In this document: one piece after another, positions 50,248 through 59,273 of the stretch
How the letters are laid out: the number at the start of each line of letters is the position of its first letter
Position numbering within the stretch: position 1 is the first letter of the stretch
NCBI RefSeq assembly: GCF_009823805.1
Contig: NZ_WUEK01000012.1
Location: 113,522-177,521 of the forward strand
Direction: 5' to 3'
DNA length: 64,000 bases
Source: Nocardioides flavescens
GTDB taxonomy: Bacteria > Actinomycetota > Actinomycetes > Propionibacteriales > Nocardioidaceae
The notes under the pieces: generated by a model
What the model was told of the DNA's origin: nothing
Database searches by the model: none
The model's input: only the letters and a program-made list of their open reading frames with translations
Program-made: the position numbers and the translations under genes

Positions 50248-51627
50248 ATGGCTTCTGCGACGGCGCCCGGGCGCCCGGTACCCCGGCTGCGCGGGCACTG
50301 GCTGCTGGGGTCGATGGCGGCGGTGCAGGCGGACTTCCTCGGGGCGATGCTGCAGGCGCACCGCGACCTGGGTCCCGTCGTACGCGTCGACGTCGGGCCG
50401 CCCGGGTGGCGCGAGACGATCTACAGCGTGTCCTCGCCGGAGCTCGCGAGCGAGCTGCTCGCGGCGCCGGAGCGGTGGACCAAGGACGAGCCGGGCTACC
50501 GCGAGCTGAAGCGGATGGGCGACGGCCTGCTCACCAGCGAGGGCCTCCGGTGGCGGCGGCAGCGGCGGATGCTCGCGCCGCTGCTGACGCCGAGGCGGAT
50601 CGGGGCGAGCTACGTGCCGGTGATCGTCGAGGAGGCCGAGCGGGTCGGGGCCCGGTGGCGTCAGGCCGCGGAGGCCGGGGAGCGGGTCGACGCGAGCGCG
50701 GAGATGCTCGAGCTGACCTCGCGCACGATCGGGCGCATCCTCTTCGGCGCGCAGATGGACCCGGCGGTGCCGCAGATCATGCGCTGGACCGACGTCAACG
50801 ACGAGATGATGCGCCGCACCGTCTCGCCGCACCCGCTGCCGCTGTGGATCCCGACCCCGGCCAACCGCCGCTTCCGCCGCGGGCTGCGCGAGATGCGTGC
50901 GGTGGTCGACGGCGTGGTCGCGCAGCGCCGTGCCCAGGGCTCGGCCGCCACCGACGACATGCTCGACCTGATCCTCGGCGCGCGCGACAAAGACGGCACC
51001 CGGCTCAGCGACGAGGAGGTCACCGACCAGGCGCTGGTCTTCCTCACCGCCGGTCACGACACCACGGCCACCACGCTCGCCTGCGCGCTGGCCGAGCTGG
51101 CCCGCCACCCCGAGCTGCAGCAGGACGTGCGCGACGAGCTCGACCGCGAGCTCGGCGGCCGGCGCGCCACGGCCGAGGACCTGCCGCGGCTCGCCGTCAC
51201 GGGCCGGTTCGTGCGCGAGGCGATGCGGCTCTGGCCGGCCTCGCACAGCCTGGGTCGCGCGCCGGTCGAGGACGAGGTGCTGGGCGGCTACCGCATCCCG
51301 GCCGGCAGCAGCGTCATCGTCTTCTCCTACGCCCTGCACCGCGAGGCCGACGTGTGGGAGGACCCCGACACCTTCGACCCGTCGCGCTTCGACGTCACCG
51401 ACCCCGACGTCGTACGCCGCCAGCGAGCGGCCTGGATGGTCCTCGGCTCGGGACCCCACTCGTGCGTGGGCGCCAACCTGACCACCATCGAGACGGTGCT
51501 GGTGCTCGCGACGATCCTCCAGCACGTCGAGCTCACCACCGACACGACCGCCGAGGCCGGGCCCCTGCCCGTCCACGCGGCCATCACGCTCAAGCCGACG
51601 GGGGAGTACCTCCTGTCCCCACGGTGA
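50248..51627 (+). CDS. Cytochrome P450
   Basis: ATG 50248 gives 459 aa. I-helix ALVFLTAGHDTTATTL (AGxDTT), K-helix FVREAMRLWP (ExxR), and heme loop VLGSGPHSCVGANL with the Cys ligand. The heme loop has Leu where almost all P450s have Phe (F-G-x-G-x-H-x-C). The protein has no membrane anchor. It resembles the class of CYPs with bacterial/eukaryotic-like features (LRWRRQRRMLAPLLTPRRI at helix C). Substrate unknown. Convergence of direction with betB is across a 168-bp region with regulatory repeats. Confidence 0.92.
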   Translation: MASATAPGRPVPRLRGHWLLGSMAAVQADFLGAMLQAHRDLGPVVRVDVGPPGWRETIYSVSSPELASELLAAPERWTKDEPGYRELKRMGDGLLTSEGLRWRRQRRMLAPLLTPRRIGASYVPVIVEEAERVGARWRQAAEAGERVDASAEMLELTSRTIGRILFGAQMDPAVPQIMRWTDVNDEMMRRTVSPHPLPLWIPTPANRRFRRGLREMRAVVDGVVAQRRAQGSAATDDMLDLILGARDKDGTRLSDEEVTDQALVFLTAGHDTTATTLACALAELARHPELQQDVRDELDRELGGRRATAEDLPRLAVTGRFVREAMRLWPASHSLGRAPVEDEVLGGYRIPAGSSVIVFSYALHREADVWEDPDTFDPSRFDVTDPDVVRRQRAAWMVLGSGPHSCVGANLTTIETVLVLATILQHVELTTDTTAEAGPLPVHAAITLKPTGEYLLSPR

Positions 51628-51662
51628 CATCGAGGTGACCCCGTGACGATCCCGAGTCGGCC

Positions 51663-51781
51663 AGGTCACGGCGACGTCAACATGTGGTCAACTACTCCGT
51701 GACCTCTTGACGCCGCACGCCGGAAGGAAGAGTCTCCCGGCAAGACCTTTGCGATCCGCAACAGGTTGCAGCAGACGCAAC
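51663..51781. promoter_or_regulatory. Regulatory region of the choline/betaine operon
   Basis: It contains an inverted repeat AGGTCACGG (51663-51671) and CCGTGACCT (51697-51705) with direct repeats GTCAAC at 51676 and 51687, eleven bp apart. Next comes a run of alternating half-sites: TTGCG-ATC-CGCAA (51749-51761), GCAAC-AG-GTTGC (51758-51769) and GTTGC-N7-GCAAC (51765-51781). The RBS GGAGG follows at 51785. No regulator gene is adjacent. Confidence 0.5.
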
Positions 51782-51795
51782 AACGGAGGCAGCGG

Positions 51796-53277
51796 GTGCC
51801 GGAGCTGTTCATCGACGGGTCGTGGGTCGCCGCGCGTGCCGGAGGGCGCCGCGAGATCCGGTGCCCGGCCGACGGCAGCCTGGTGGCCGAGGTCGACGAG
51901 GCCGGCGCCGAGGACACCGACGCGGCGATCGCCGCCGCGCGCCGGGCGTTCGACGACGGCGCGTGGTCGGGCACGAGCGCGCGCGAGCGCGGCGACCTGC
52001 TGCTCGCGACCGCGGAGCTGATGGAGCGCCACGCCGACGAGATCGCCGAGGCCGAGAGCCAGGACACCGGCAAGCGCTTCGTCGAGAGCCAGTACGACGT
52101 CGCCGACGTCGTGAGCGTCTTCCGCCACTACGGGCGGATCGCGGCCGAGGAGGCCGGGCGCATGGTCGACACCGGCAACCCCGACGTGGTGAGCCGCATC
52201 GTCCACGAGCCGGTCGGCGTCTGCGGGCTGATCGCCCCGTGGAACTACCCGCTGCTGCAGGCCAGCTGGAAGGTCGCGCCGTGCCTGGCCGCGGGCAGCA
52301 CCCTCGTCCTCAAGCCGAGCGAGCTCACCCCGCACACGAGCATCCTGATGATGCGGCTGCTGGCCGAGGCCGGGCTGCCCGCCGGCGTCGGCAACCTCGT
52401 GCTCGGCCCGGGCCCCGAGGTCGGGGCGCCGCTCGCCGAGGACCCCCGCGTCGACCTGGTCAGCTTCACCGGCAGCCTCGCCGTGGGACGCCGGCTGATG
52501 GCCGCGGCCGCCGGCACGGTCAAGAAGGTCGCCCTCGAGCTCGGCGGCAAGAACCCCAACGTCGTCTTCGCCGACGCCGACCTCGACGTCGCGCTCGACT
52601 ACGCGCTCACCGCTGTCTTCCTGCACTCGGGCCAGGTCTGCAGCGCCGGCGCCCGGCTCGTGGTCGAGGAGAGCATCCACGACGAGTTCGTCGACCGCCT
52701 GGTCGAGCGGGCCGCGACGATCCGCCTCGGCGGACCGCACGACGAGCAGGCCGAGACCGGGCCGCTCATCAGCGCCGCCCACCGCGACAAGGTGACGGCG
52801 TACGTCGAGCAGGGGGTCCGCGAGGGCGCCGTGCTGCGCCTGGGCGGCAACGCGCCCGACGACCCGGCACTGGCCGACGGCTTCTACTTCTCCCCGACCG
52901 TGCTCGACGGCTGCGACACCTCGATGAGCGTGACCCAGGAGGAGTCGTTCGGGCCGGTGCTGACCGTCGAGACGTTCGCTGGCGAGGACGACGCGGTGCG
53001 CATCGCCAACGACTCGGTCTACGGCCTGGCCGGCGCCGTGTGGACCCAGGACGCCGGCAAGGCGCAGCGGGTCGCGGCGCGGCTGCGCATGGGCACGGTG
53101 TGGATCAACGACTACCACCCCTACGTCGCCCAGGCCGAGTGGGGCGGCTACAAGCAGTCCGGCACCGGCCGCGAGCTCGGGCTCGCCGGGCTGGAGGAGT
53201 ACCGCGAGACCAAGCACGTGTGGCACAACATCCGCCCGAGCGAGCAACGGTGGTTCCAGGGAGGGGCGGGAGCATGA
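51796..53277 (+). CDS. betB: Betaine-aldehyde dehydrogenase
   Basis: GTG 51796 with GGAGG 6 nt upstream gives 493 aa; a TTG at 51766 is less likely because it lies in repeats. ALDH motifs: GLIAPWNYPLLQASWKVAPCLAAGSTLVLKPSE, SFTGSLAVGRRL, catalytic Glu in ALELGGKNPNVVF, catalytic Cys in HSGQVCSAGARL, and ESFGPVLTVETF. It oxidises betaine aldehyde to glycine betaine with NAD+. The overlap with betA (ATGA) and the transport genes supports the assignment. Confidence 0.92.
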   Translation: MPELFIDGSWVAARAGGRREIRCPADGSLVAEVDEAGAEDTDAAIAAARRAFDDGAWSGTSARERGDLLLATAELMERHADEIAEAESQDTGKRFVESQYDVADVVSVFRHYGRIAAEEAGRMVDTGNPDVVSRIVHEPVGVCGLIAPWNYPLLQASWKVAPCLAAGSTLVLKPSELTPHTSILMMRLLAEAGLPAGVGNLVLGPGPEVGAPLAEDPRVDLVSFTGSLAVGRRLMAAAAGTVKKVALELGGKNPNVVFADADLDVALDYALTAVFLHSGQVCSAGARLVVEESIHDEFVDRLVERAATIRLGGPHDEQAETGPLISAAHRDKVTAYVEQGVREGAVLRLGGNAPDDPALADGFYFSPTVLDGCDTSMSVTQEESFGPVLTVETFAGEDDAVRIANDSVYGLAGAVWTQDAGKAQRVAARLRMGTVWINDYHPYVAQAEWGGYKQSGTGRELGLAGLEEYRETKHVWHNIRPSEQRWFQGGAGA

Positions 53278-54974
53278 GCAAGCGTTACGACTACGTCATC
53301 GTCGGGGGCGGCTCGGCCGGCTCGGCGCTCGCCAACCGGCTCTCGGCCGACCCGGGCACCAGCGTGCTGGTGCTGGAGGCGGGGCACAGCGACTGGCGCA
53401 TCGACCCGTTCGTGCACATGCCGGCGGCGCTGCCGTTCCCGATCGGCAGCCGGCTCTACGACTGGCGCTACGAGACCGACCCCGAGCCGCACATGAACGG
53501 CCGGCGCATCTTCCACGCCCGCGGCAAGGTGCTCGGCGGCAGCTCGAGCATCAACGGGATGATCTTCCAGCGCGGCAACCCGCTCGACTACGAGCGCTGG
53601 GCCGCCGAGCCGGGGATGAAGGAGTGGGACTACGCCCACTGCCTGCCCTACTTCAAGAAGATGGAGAACTGTCTCGCCGGCGCCGACCAGTGGCGCGGCG
53701 GCGACGGCCCGCTCAAGCTCGAGCGCGGCCCGGCAGAGAACCCGCTCTTCTCGGCGTTCTTCGCCGCGACCCAGGAGGCGGGCTACCACCTCACCGACGA
53801 CGTCAACGGCTACCGCCAGGAGGGGTTCGCGCGCTTCGACCGCAACGTCTACCGCGGTCGCCGGCTCTCGGCCGCCCGCGCGTACCTCCACCCGGTGCGC
53901 AAGCGCACCAACCTCACGGTCGAGACCCTCGCGATGGCCACCAAGGTGCGGTTCGAGGGCAAGCGCGCGGTGGGTGTCGACTACCTGCGCGGCGGGCGGC
54001 TGCAGCGCAGCGTGGACGCCGGCGAGGTGATCCTGTGCGGCGGGGCGATCAACACCCCGCAGCTGCTGCAGCTGTCCGGCGTCGGGCCCGAGTCGCTGCT
54101 GCGCCAGCACGGCATCGACGTCGTGCACCACAGCCCCGGCGTCGGCGAGAACCTCCAAGACCACCTCGAGGTCTACGTGCAGTACGCCAGCAAGCAGCCG
54201 GTCTCGATCGCCGACGGGCTGAAGTGGCACAAGCGCCCGGGCATCGCCTACCAGTGGCTCTTCCACCGCCGCGGGCTCGGCGCGACCAACCACTTCGAGG
54301 GCGGCGGCTTCGCGCGCAGCAACGACCTCGTCGACTACCCCAACCTGATGTTCCACTTCCTGCCCGTCGCGATCCGCTACGACGGCAGCAGCCCCACCGA
54401 GGGCCACGGCTACCAGGTCCACATCGGCCCGATGTACGCCGACACGCGCGGCCACGTGCGGATCCGGAGCACCGACCCCAAGGTCCACCCCAGCCTGCAG
54501 TTCAACTACCTCTCCACCGAGACCGACCGCCGCGAGTGGGTCGAGGCGATCCGGGTGGCCCGCGACATCCTCAACCAGCCGGCGTTCGCGCCGTACAACG
54601 ACGGCGAGCTCTCGCCGGGTCGCCAGGTCGAGACCGACGAGCAGATCCTCGACTGGGTCCGCGACGACGCCGAGACCGCGCTGCACCCCTCGTGCACGGC
54701 GGCGATGGGGGTCGAGGAGATGTCGGTCGTCGACCCCGGCTCGATGCGGGTCCACGGCACCGAGGGGCTGCGGGTCGTCGACGCCTCGGTCTTCCCGTTC
54801 GTCACCAACGGCAACATCTACGCCCCCGTGATGATGGTCGCCGAGAAGGCCGCCGACCTGATCGCCGGCAACACCCCGCTGCCGCCGTCCGAGGCGCCGT
54901 TCTACCGCTACCGCGACGGCAGCCCCCTCTACCCGCCCGGAGACCCACGCAACGAGTCCACCGAGGAGTCCTGA
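53274..54974 (+). CDS. betA: Choline dehydrogenase (GMC oxidoreductase)
   Basis: ATG 53274 gives 566 aa. N-terminal FAD loop YDYVIVGGGSAGSALANRLS, GMC signature HARGKVLGGSSSINGMIFQRGN, second signature GAINTPQLLQLSGVGP, and C-terminal active site LHPSCTAAMG with VVDASVFPFVTNGNIYAPVMMVAEKAADLI. Length and partners agree with BetA, which oxidises choline to betaine aldehyde. The stop overlaps the proV start. Confidence 0.92.
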   Translation: MSKRYDYVIVGGGSAGSALANRLSADPGTSVLVLEAGHSDWRIDPFVHMPAALPFPIGSRLYDWRYETDPEPHMNGRRIFHARGKVLGGSSSINGMIFQRGNPLDYERWAAEPGMKEWDYAHCLPYFKKMENCLAGADQWRGGDGPLKLERGPAENPLFSAFFAATQEAGYHLTDDVNGYRQEGFARFDRNVYRGRRLSAARAYLHPVRKRTNLTVETLAMATKVRFEGKRAVGVDYLRGGRLQRSVDAGEVILCGGAINTPQLLQLSGVGPESLLRQHGIDVVHHSPGVGENLQDHLEVYVQYASKQPVSIADGLKWHKRPGIAYQWLFHRRGLGATNHFEGGGFARSNDLVDYPNLMFHFLPVAIRYDGSSPTEGHGYQVHIGPMYADTRGHVRIRSTDPKVHPSLQFNYLSTETDRREWVEAIRVARDILNQPAFAPYNDGELSPGRQVETDEQILDWVRDDAETALHPSCTAAMGVEEMSVVDPGSMRVHGTEGLRVVDASVFPFVTNGNIYAPVMMVAEKAADLIAGNTPLPPSEAPFYRYRDGSPLYPPGDPRNESTEES

Positions 54975-56050
54975 TGTCGACAGCGACCACCGAGACGGCG
55001 GCTCCGGCCGCCGCCCCGAGCGCCGACGCGGCGCTGTCCGTGCGCCACGTCTGGAAGATCTTCGGCAAGGGCGCCGACCGGATCGTCGGCACGCCCGACG
55101 CGGAGCTCTCGCGGGCCGAGCTGAAGGAGCGCACCGGCTGCGTCGTCGGCGTCAAGGACGTGTCCTTCGACGTCGCGCCCGGTGAGGTCTTCGTGGTCAT
55201 GGGGCTCTCGGGCTCCGGCAAGTCCACGCTGGTGCGCTGCCTGACCCGGCTGATCGAGCCGACCGCGGGCGAGATCGTCATCGACGGCCACGACATCGTG
55301 AAGGCCGGCGAGAGCGAGCTGCGCGAGCTGCGCCGCACCCACACCTCGATGGTCTTCCAGCACTTCGGGCTGCTGCCGCACCGCCAGGTGCTCGACAACG
55401 TCGCCTACGGCCTCGAGATCCGCGGGGTCTCGAAGAAGGAACGCCGCGCGAAGGCGAGCGAGATCGTCGAGCTCGTCGGGCTCAAGGGGTTCGAGAGGTC
55501 CTACCCCGACCAGCTCTCGGGCGGCATGCAGCAGCGGGTCGGGCTGGCCCGCGCCTTGGCCGGCGACCCGAAGATGCTGCTCTTCGACGAGCCGTTCTCC
55601 GCGCTCGACCCGCTGATCCGCCGCGACATGCAGACCGAGGTGATCCGGCTCCACCACGAGCTGGAGAAGACGATGGTCTTCATCACCCACGACCTGCAGG
55701 AGGCGCTCAAGCTCGGCGACCGCATCATGATCCTGCGCGACGGCGAGATCGTGCAGATCGGCACCCCCGACGAGGTCGTCGGCGCCCCGGCCGACGACTA
55801 CGTCCGCGACTTCGTCTCCGACGTGCCCCGCTCGCACGTGCTCACGCTCAAGTGGGTGATGCGCCACGACACCACCGGTCTCACCGACTCCTGCCACGTC
55901 GTGCGCCAGGACCAGGTCGTGCGCGACGCCGCCAAGGCGGTGCTGGCCGCGCCGTGCTGCTGCCGGGTGGTCGACGGCGACCGCACCGTGGGCATGGTCG
56001 ACGACGAGGACATCCTGCGCGTGGTGGTGGCCGAGGAGGCCCCGGCGTGA
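54974..56050 (+). CDS. proV: Glycine betaine ABC importer ATPase (ProV/OpuAA type)
   Basis: ATG 54974 gives 358 aa. It has the ProV-specific lead WKIFGKGADRI and ELKERTGCVVGVKDVSF. Walker A GLSGSGKSTL, Q-loop MVFQHFGLLPH, signature LSGGMQQRVGLARAL, Walker B LLFDEPFSALDP and H-loop ITHDLQEAL follow. The C-terminal region has a single CBS-like unit (HVVRQDQVVRDAAKAVL) with an unusual run of three Cys (APCCCRVV). CBS domains of OpuA sense ionic strength. Coupled to betA (overlap 1 bp) and proW (GTGA). Confidence 0.93.
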   Translation: MSTATTETAAPAAAPSADAALSVRHVWKIFGKGADRIVGTPDAELSRAELKERTGCVVGVKDVSFDVAPGEVFVVMGLSGSGKSTLVRCLTRLIEPTAGEIVIDGHDIVKAGESELRELRRTHTSMVFQHFGLLPHRQVLDNVAYGLEIRGVSKKERRAKASEIVELVGLKGFERSYPDQLSGGMQQRVGLARALAGDPKMLLFDEPFSALDPLIRRDMQTEVIRLHHELEKTMVFITHDLQEALKLGDRIMILRDGEIVQIGTPDEVVGAPADDYVRDFVSDVPRSHVLTLKWVMRHDTTGLTDSCHVVRQDQVVRDAAKAVLAAPCCCRVVDGDRTVGMVDDEDILRVVVAEEAPA

Positions 56051-58104
56051 CCACGCTCGCGGAGCGGCCCCCGGTCCGCGAGGTCGAGGAGGACCGCAGC
56101 GGCGTCTGGGCGAGCAGGTGGGCCTGGGCCGTGGTCGTGCTCGCGGCGTGGGTCGTCGTGTGGCGCTTCACCGACGGCGTCGACACCCTCGCCCGACCGG
56201 TGCGCGAGAGCACCCCGCTCTTCGACCGGCTCAGCGACTTCCGCGACGCCGTGCTGGCCAGCCGCGACACCAACCCCGTCGTGCAGGCGACGTACGCCGT
56301 CGGGCAGTGGTGCGTCGACGCCACCGACTGGCTCTCGCGGATGGTCTCGGTGCCCGACTTCCCGCGCCCGGTGCCCCAGGTCGGCTGGCTCGGCGTGCTC
56401 GCCGCCGCGACCTGGATCGGCTACGCCGTGGCCAACCTGCGCATCGCGGTGCTCGTCGCGGCGTCTTTCGCGACCTTCGGCGTCCTCGGCTACTGGTCGG
56501 ACGCGATGGACCTGCTCGTCATCACCTTCGTCGCCGTCCTGCTGGCGGTGCTGATCGGCCTGCCGCTGGCGGTCTACTACGGCACCGGAGGCCGGGTCGG
56601 CGTCGGGCTGATGACCTCGCTGCTCGACCTGCTGCAGACGATGCCGACCTTCGTCTACCTCGGCCCGATCGTGCTGTTCTTCGGCATCGGCTCGTCGGCC
56701 GCCGTCGTCTGCACGCTGGCCTACGCGCTGCCGCCGATCATCCGCATCGCCGGCCACGGCATCCGCAACGTCTCGCCGACCACCATCGAGGCGACCGACT
56801 CCTCGGGCCAGACCGCCCGGCAGCGGCTCCTCAAGGTGCAGCTGCCGATGGCGCGGGCGACCATCGTGGTCGGGCTCAACCAGACGATCATGGCCGCGCT
56901 GTCGATGGCCACGCTGGCGGCGTACGTCGACGGGCCCGGGCTCGGCAAGCCGGTCCTGCGGGCGCTCACCCGCAACGACGTCGGCGGGGCGTTCGTGCCC
57001 GGCATGCTCATCGTGCTCATGGCGGTGATGCTCGACCGCACCACCACCGCCGCGAGCCGGCGCGCCGAGATCGCGGCGCGCGGCGGGGACGACCCCCGGC
57101 TGCGGCGCATCCTGCTCGGCGGCGGCCTCGTCGGGGTGCTCGTCGCGGTGTGGCTCTCGCGTCAGCAGCTGTGGGCCGCGGAGTTCCCCGAGAGCGACCT
57201 CGGCGGCCGGATCGCCGACGGGGTCGACAGCGCCTTCGGGTGGATCACCTCGACGTTCGACGGCCTCACCGGGGCGGTCAAGGACACCGTCTCGACGGTG
57301 CTGCTCAACCCGCTGCAGTCGCTGCTGGCGGACTCGCCGTGGTACGTCACCGGGCTCGCGCTGCTCGCCATCGCCTACGTCGTCGGCCGGCGCCGCGGCC
57401 TCGTCAGCGCGGCGATCTGCCTGACCCTGATCGTGCTGCTCGACCTGTGGCACAGCGCGATGCTGACGCTGACGATGGTGCTGGTAGCGACCCTGCTCGT
57501 GATGGTCCTGGCGCTGGTCTTCGGGGTCTGGATGGCGCGCAGCCGCGCCGTCGACCTGGTGCTGCGACCCGTGCTCGACGCCGGCCAGACCATCCCGCCG
57601 TTCGTCTACCTCATCCCGGTGCTCGCGCTCTTCGACCCGACCCGGTTCACCGCCATCGTCGCCTCCGTCGTCTACGCCGCGCCGGTCGCGATCAAGCTGG
57701 TCGCCGACGGCATCTCGGCGGTCTCGCCGAGCACGCTGGAGGCCTCGCGCTCGACCGGGTGCACGACCTGGCAGGAGATCTTCAAGGTCCAGCTGCCGAT
57801 GGCGCGCAACTCGCTCGTCCTCGCGACCAACCAGGGACTGCTCTACGTGCTCTCCATGGTCGTCATCGGTGGCCTCGTCGGGGCCGGTGCGCTGGGCTAC
57901 GACGTCGTGCTCGGCTTCTCCCGCTCCGAGGAGTGGGGCAAGGGCGCCGCCGCCGGGCTCACCATCGTGCTGCTCGGCGTGCTCATCGACCGGGTCTGCC
58001 GCGCCGCGGCCGACGTACCGAAGGACACCACGGGTGCCCGCACCCGCACCCTGCTGCGCTCGAAGGTGCCCGTCGCCGGCTCGCCGAAGAGCGGCCTCAT
58101 CTGA
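56047..58104 (+). CDS. proW: Glycine betaine ABC importer permease with two fused membrane domains
   Basis: GTG 56047 gives 685 aa. Two BPD-transport domains are present, each with an EAA loop: EATDSSGQTARQRLLKVQLPMA at about residue 250 and EASRSTGCTTWQEIFKVQLPMA at about 570. A hydrophilic linker of about 80 residues (AEFPESDLGGRIADGVDSAF) separates them. ProU/OpuA importers normally use a homodimer of ~300-aa permeases, so this is a tandem fusion. The two halves are different enough to be old duplicates. It transports betaine or choline with ProV and the lipoprotein downstream. Confidence 0.92.
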   Translation: MTTLAERPPVREVEEDRSGVWASRWAWAVVVLAAWVVVWRFTDGVDTLARPVRESTPLFDRLSDFRDAVLASRDTNPVVQATYAVGQWCVDATDWLSRMVSVPDFPRPVPQVGWLGVLAAATWIGYAVANLRIAVLVAASFATFGVLGYWSDAMDLLVITFVAVLLAVLIGLPLAVYYGTGGRVGVGLMTSLLDLLQTMPTFVYLGPIVLFFGIGSSAAVVCTLAYALPPIIRIAGHGIRNVSPTTIEATDSSGQTARQRLLKVQLPMARATIVVGLNQTIMAALSMATLAAYVDGPGLGKPVLRALTRNDVGGAFVPGMLIVLMAVMLDRTTTAASRRAEIAARGGDDPRLRRILLGGGLVGVLVAVWLSRQQLWAAEFPESDLGGRIADGVDSAFGWITSTFDGLTGAVKDTVSTVLLNPLQSLLADSPWYVTGLALLAIAYVVGRRRGLVSAAICLTLIVLLDLWHSAMLTLTMVLVATLLVMVLALVFGVWMARSRAVDLVLRPVLDAGQTIPPFVYLIPVLALFDPTRFTAIVASVVYAAPVAIKLVADGISAVSPSTLEASRSTGCTTWQEIFKVQLPMARNSLVLATNQGLLYVLSMVVIGGLVGAGALGYDVVLGFSRSEEWGKGAAAGLTIVLLGVLIDRVCRAAADVPKDTTGARTRTLLRSKVPVAGSPKSGLI

Positions 58105-58142
58105 CCTCCCCAAGCCCGTCGTCCCAACCTCGAGGAGAACCC

Positions 58143-59132
58143 ATGACGAACCACAGGAAGCGCGGGGCCCGGCTCGCGTCCGTCTCGGCGGTCGCCGTGC
58201 TCACGCTCGCCGCGTGCGGGAGCGGCGGCTCCATCAGCGAGGAGACCGCAGCCAACGAGGAGAAGGCCGCCGCCGGTGGCGAGTGCGGTGAGGTCAACAT
58301 GGCCGTCAACCCGTGGGTCGGCTACGAGGCCGACGCCTACGTCTACGGCGCCGTCGCCGAGTCGCTCGGCTGCACGATGAACTACAAGGACCTCAAGGAG
58401 GACGTCTCCTGGCAGGGCTTCGGCACCGGTGAGGTCGACATCGTCATGGAGGACTGGGGTCACCCCGACCTGGAGGACAAGTTCTTCGCCGAGAAGGGCG
58501 ACGGCTCCGCGATGGAGGTCGGCCCGATCGGCAACGTCGGCGTCATCGGCTGGTTCGTGCCGCCGTGGCTCGCCAAGGAGCACCCCGACATCCTCGACTG
58601 GAACAACCTCAACAAGTATGCCCAGGACTTCGCCACCTCGGAGTCCGGCGGCAAGGGGCAGTTCCTCGGCGCCGACCCGTCGTACGTGCAGTTCGACGAG
58701 GCGATCGTGAGCAACCTCGGCCTCGACTTCAAGGTCGTCTTCTCCGGCTCGGAGGCCGCCAGCATCACGGCGTTCCAGAAGGCCGAGGAGAACAAGGAGT
58801 TCCTCATCGGCTACTTCTACGAGCCGCAGTGGCTCTTCGCCGACATCGACCTCCAGCGCGTCGCGCTCCCGGAGTACACCGACGGCTGCCAGGACGACCC
58901 CGCCAAGGTCGCCTGCGACTACCCCGAGACCGACCTCAACAAGATCGCGTCGACCTCGTGGATGGAGGAGGACGGCCCGGCCCAGAAGCTGCTGCAGAAC
59001 TTCTCCTGGACCAACGACGACCAGAACCTCGTGGCGAAGTACATCTCCGAGGACGGCATGTCGCCCGAGGAGGCCGCCGCGAAGTGGGTCGAGGACAACC
59101 AGGACAAGGTCGACGCCTGGACCCAGAGCTGA
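58143..59132 (+). CDS. proX: Glycine betaine-binding lipoprotein (OpuAC/ProX type)
   Basis: ATG 58143 with GAGGAGAA upstream gives 329 aa. The lipobox is TLAACGSGG (Cys at about 25). The mature protein has the OpuAC fold: EVNMAVNPWVGYEADAYVYGAVAE (aromatic cage Trp/Tyr), VDIVMEDWGHPD, IGNVGVIGWFVPPWLAKEHP and FLIGYFYEPQWLFADIDLQRVALPEY. The aromatic residues fit a quaternary amine ligand. It is the last gene of the betBA-proVWX operon; a REP-like pair follows. Confidence 0.92.
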   Translation: MTNHRKRGARLASVSAVAVLTLAACGSGGSISEETAANEEKAAAGGECGEVNMAVNPWVGYEADAYVYGAVAESLGCTMNYKDLKEDVSWQGFGTGEVDIVMEDWGHPDLEDKFFAEKGDGSAMEVGPIGNVGVIGWFVPPWLAKEHPDILDWNNLNKYAQDFATSESGGKGQFLGADPSYVQFDEAIVSNLGLDFKVVFSGSEAASITAFQKAEENKEFLIGYFYEPQWLFADIDLQRVALPEYTDGCQDDPAKVACDYPETDLNKIASTSWMEEDGPAQKLLQNFSWTNDDQNLVAKYISEDGMSPEEAAAKWVEDNQDKVDAWTQS

Positions 59133-59146
59133 GGTACGCCGGCTGA

Positions 59147-59233
59147 GTGGTTTCGAGACGGTCGCCAGCGCGACCTCCTCAACCACCGGGGCCCCGGTGG
59201 TTGAGGAAGGACGAAGTCCTGTCTCGAAACCAC
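59147..59233. repeat. REP-like repeats, head-to-head pair
   Basis: Unit 59147-59188 (stem GGTCGC-CAGC-GCGACC) and inverted unit 59195-59233 (stem AGGAC-GAA-GTCCT, one G-A mismatch in the loop), joined by a GGGGCCCC spacer. Located after the proX stop, so it may end the betaine operon transcript. Confidence 0.85.
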
Positions 59234-59273
59234 GTGTCGACTCCGCTGACCCAAATCGGGTAACGGGCGGGGC

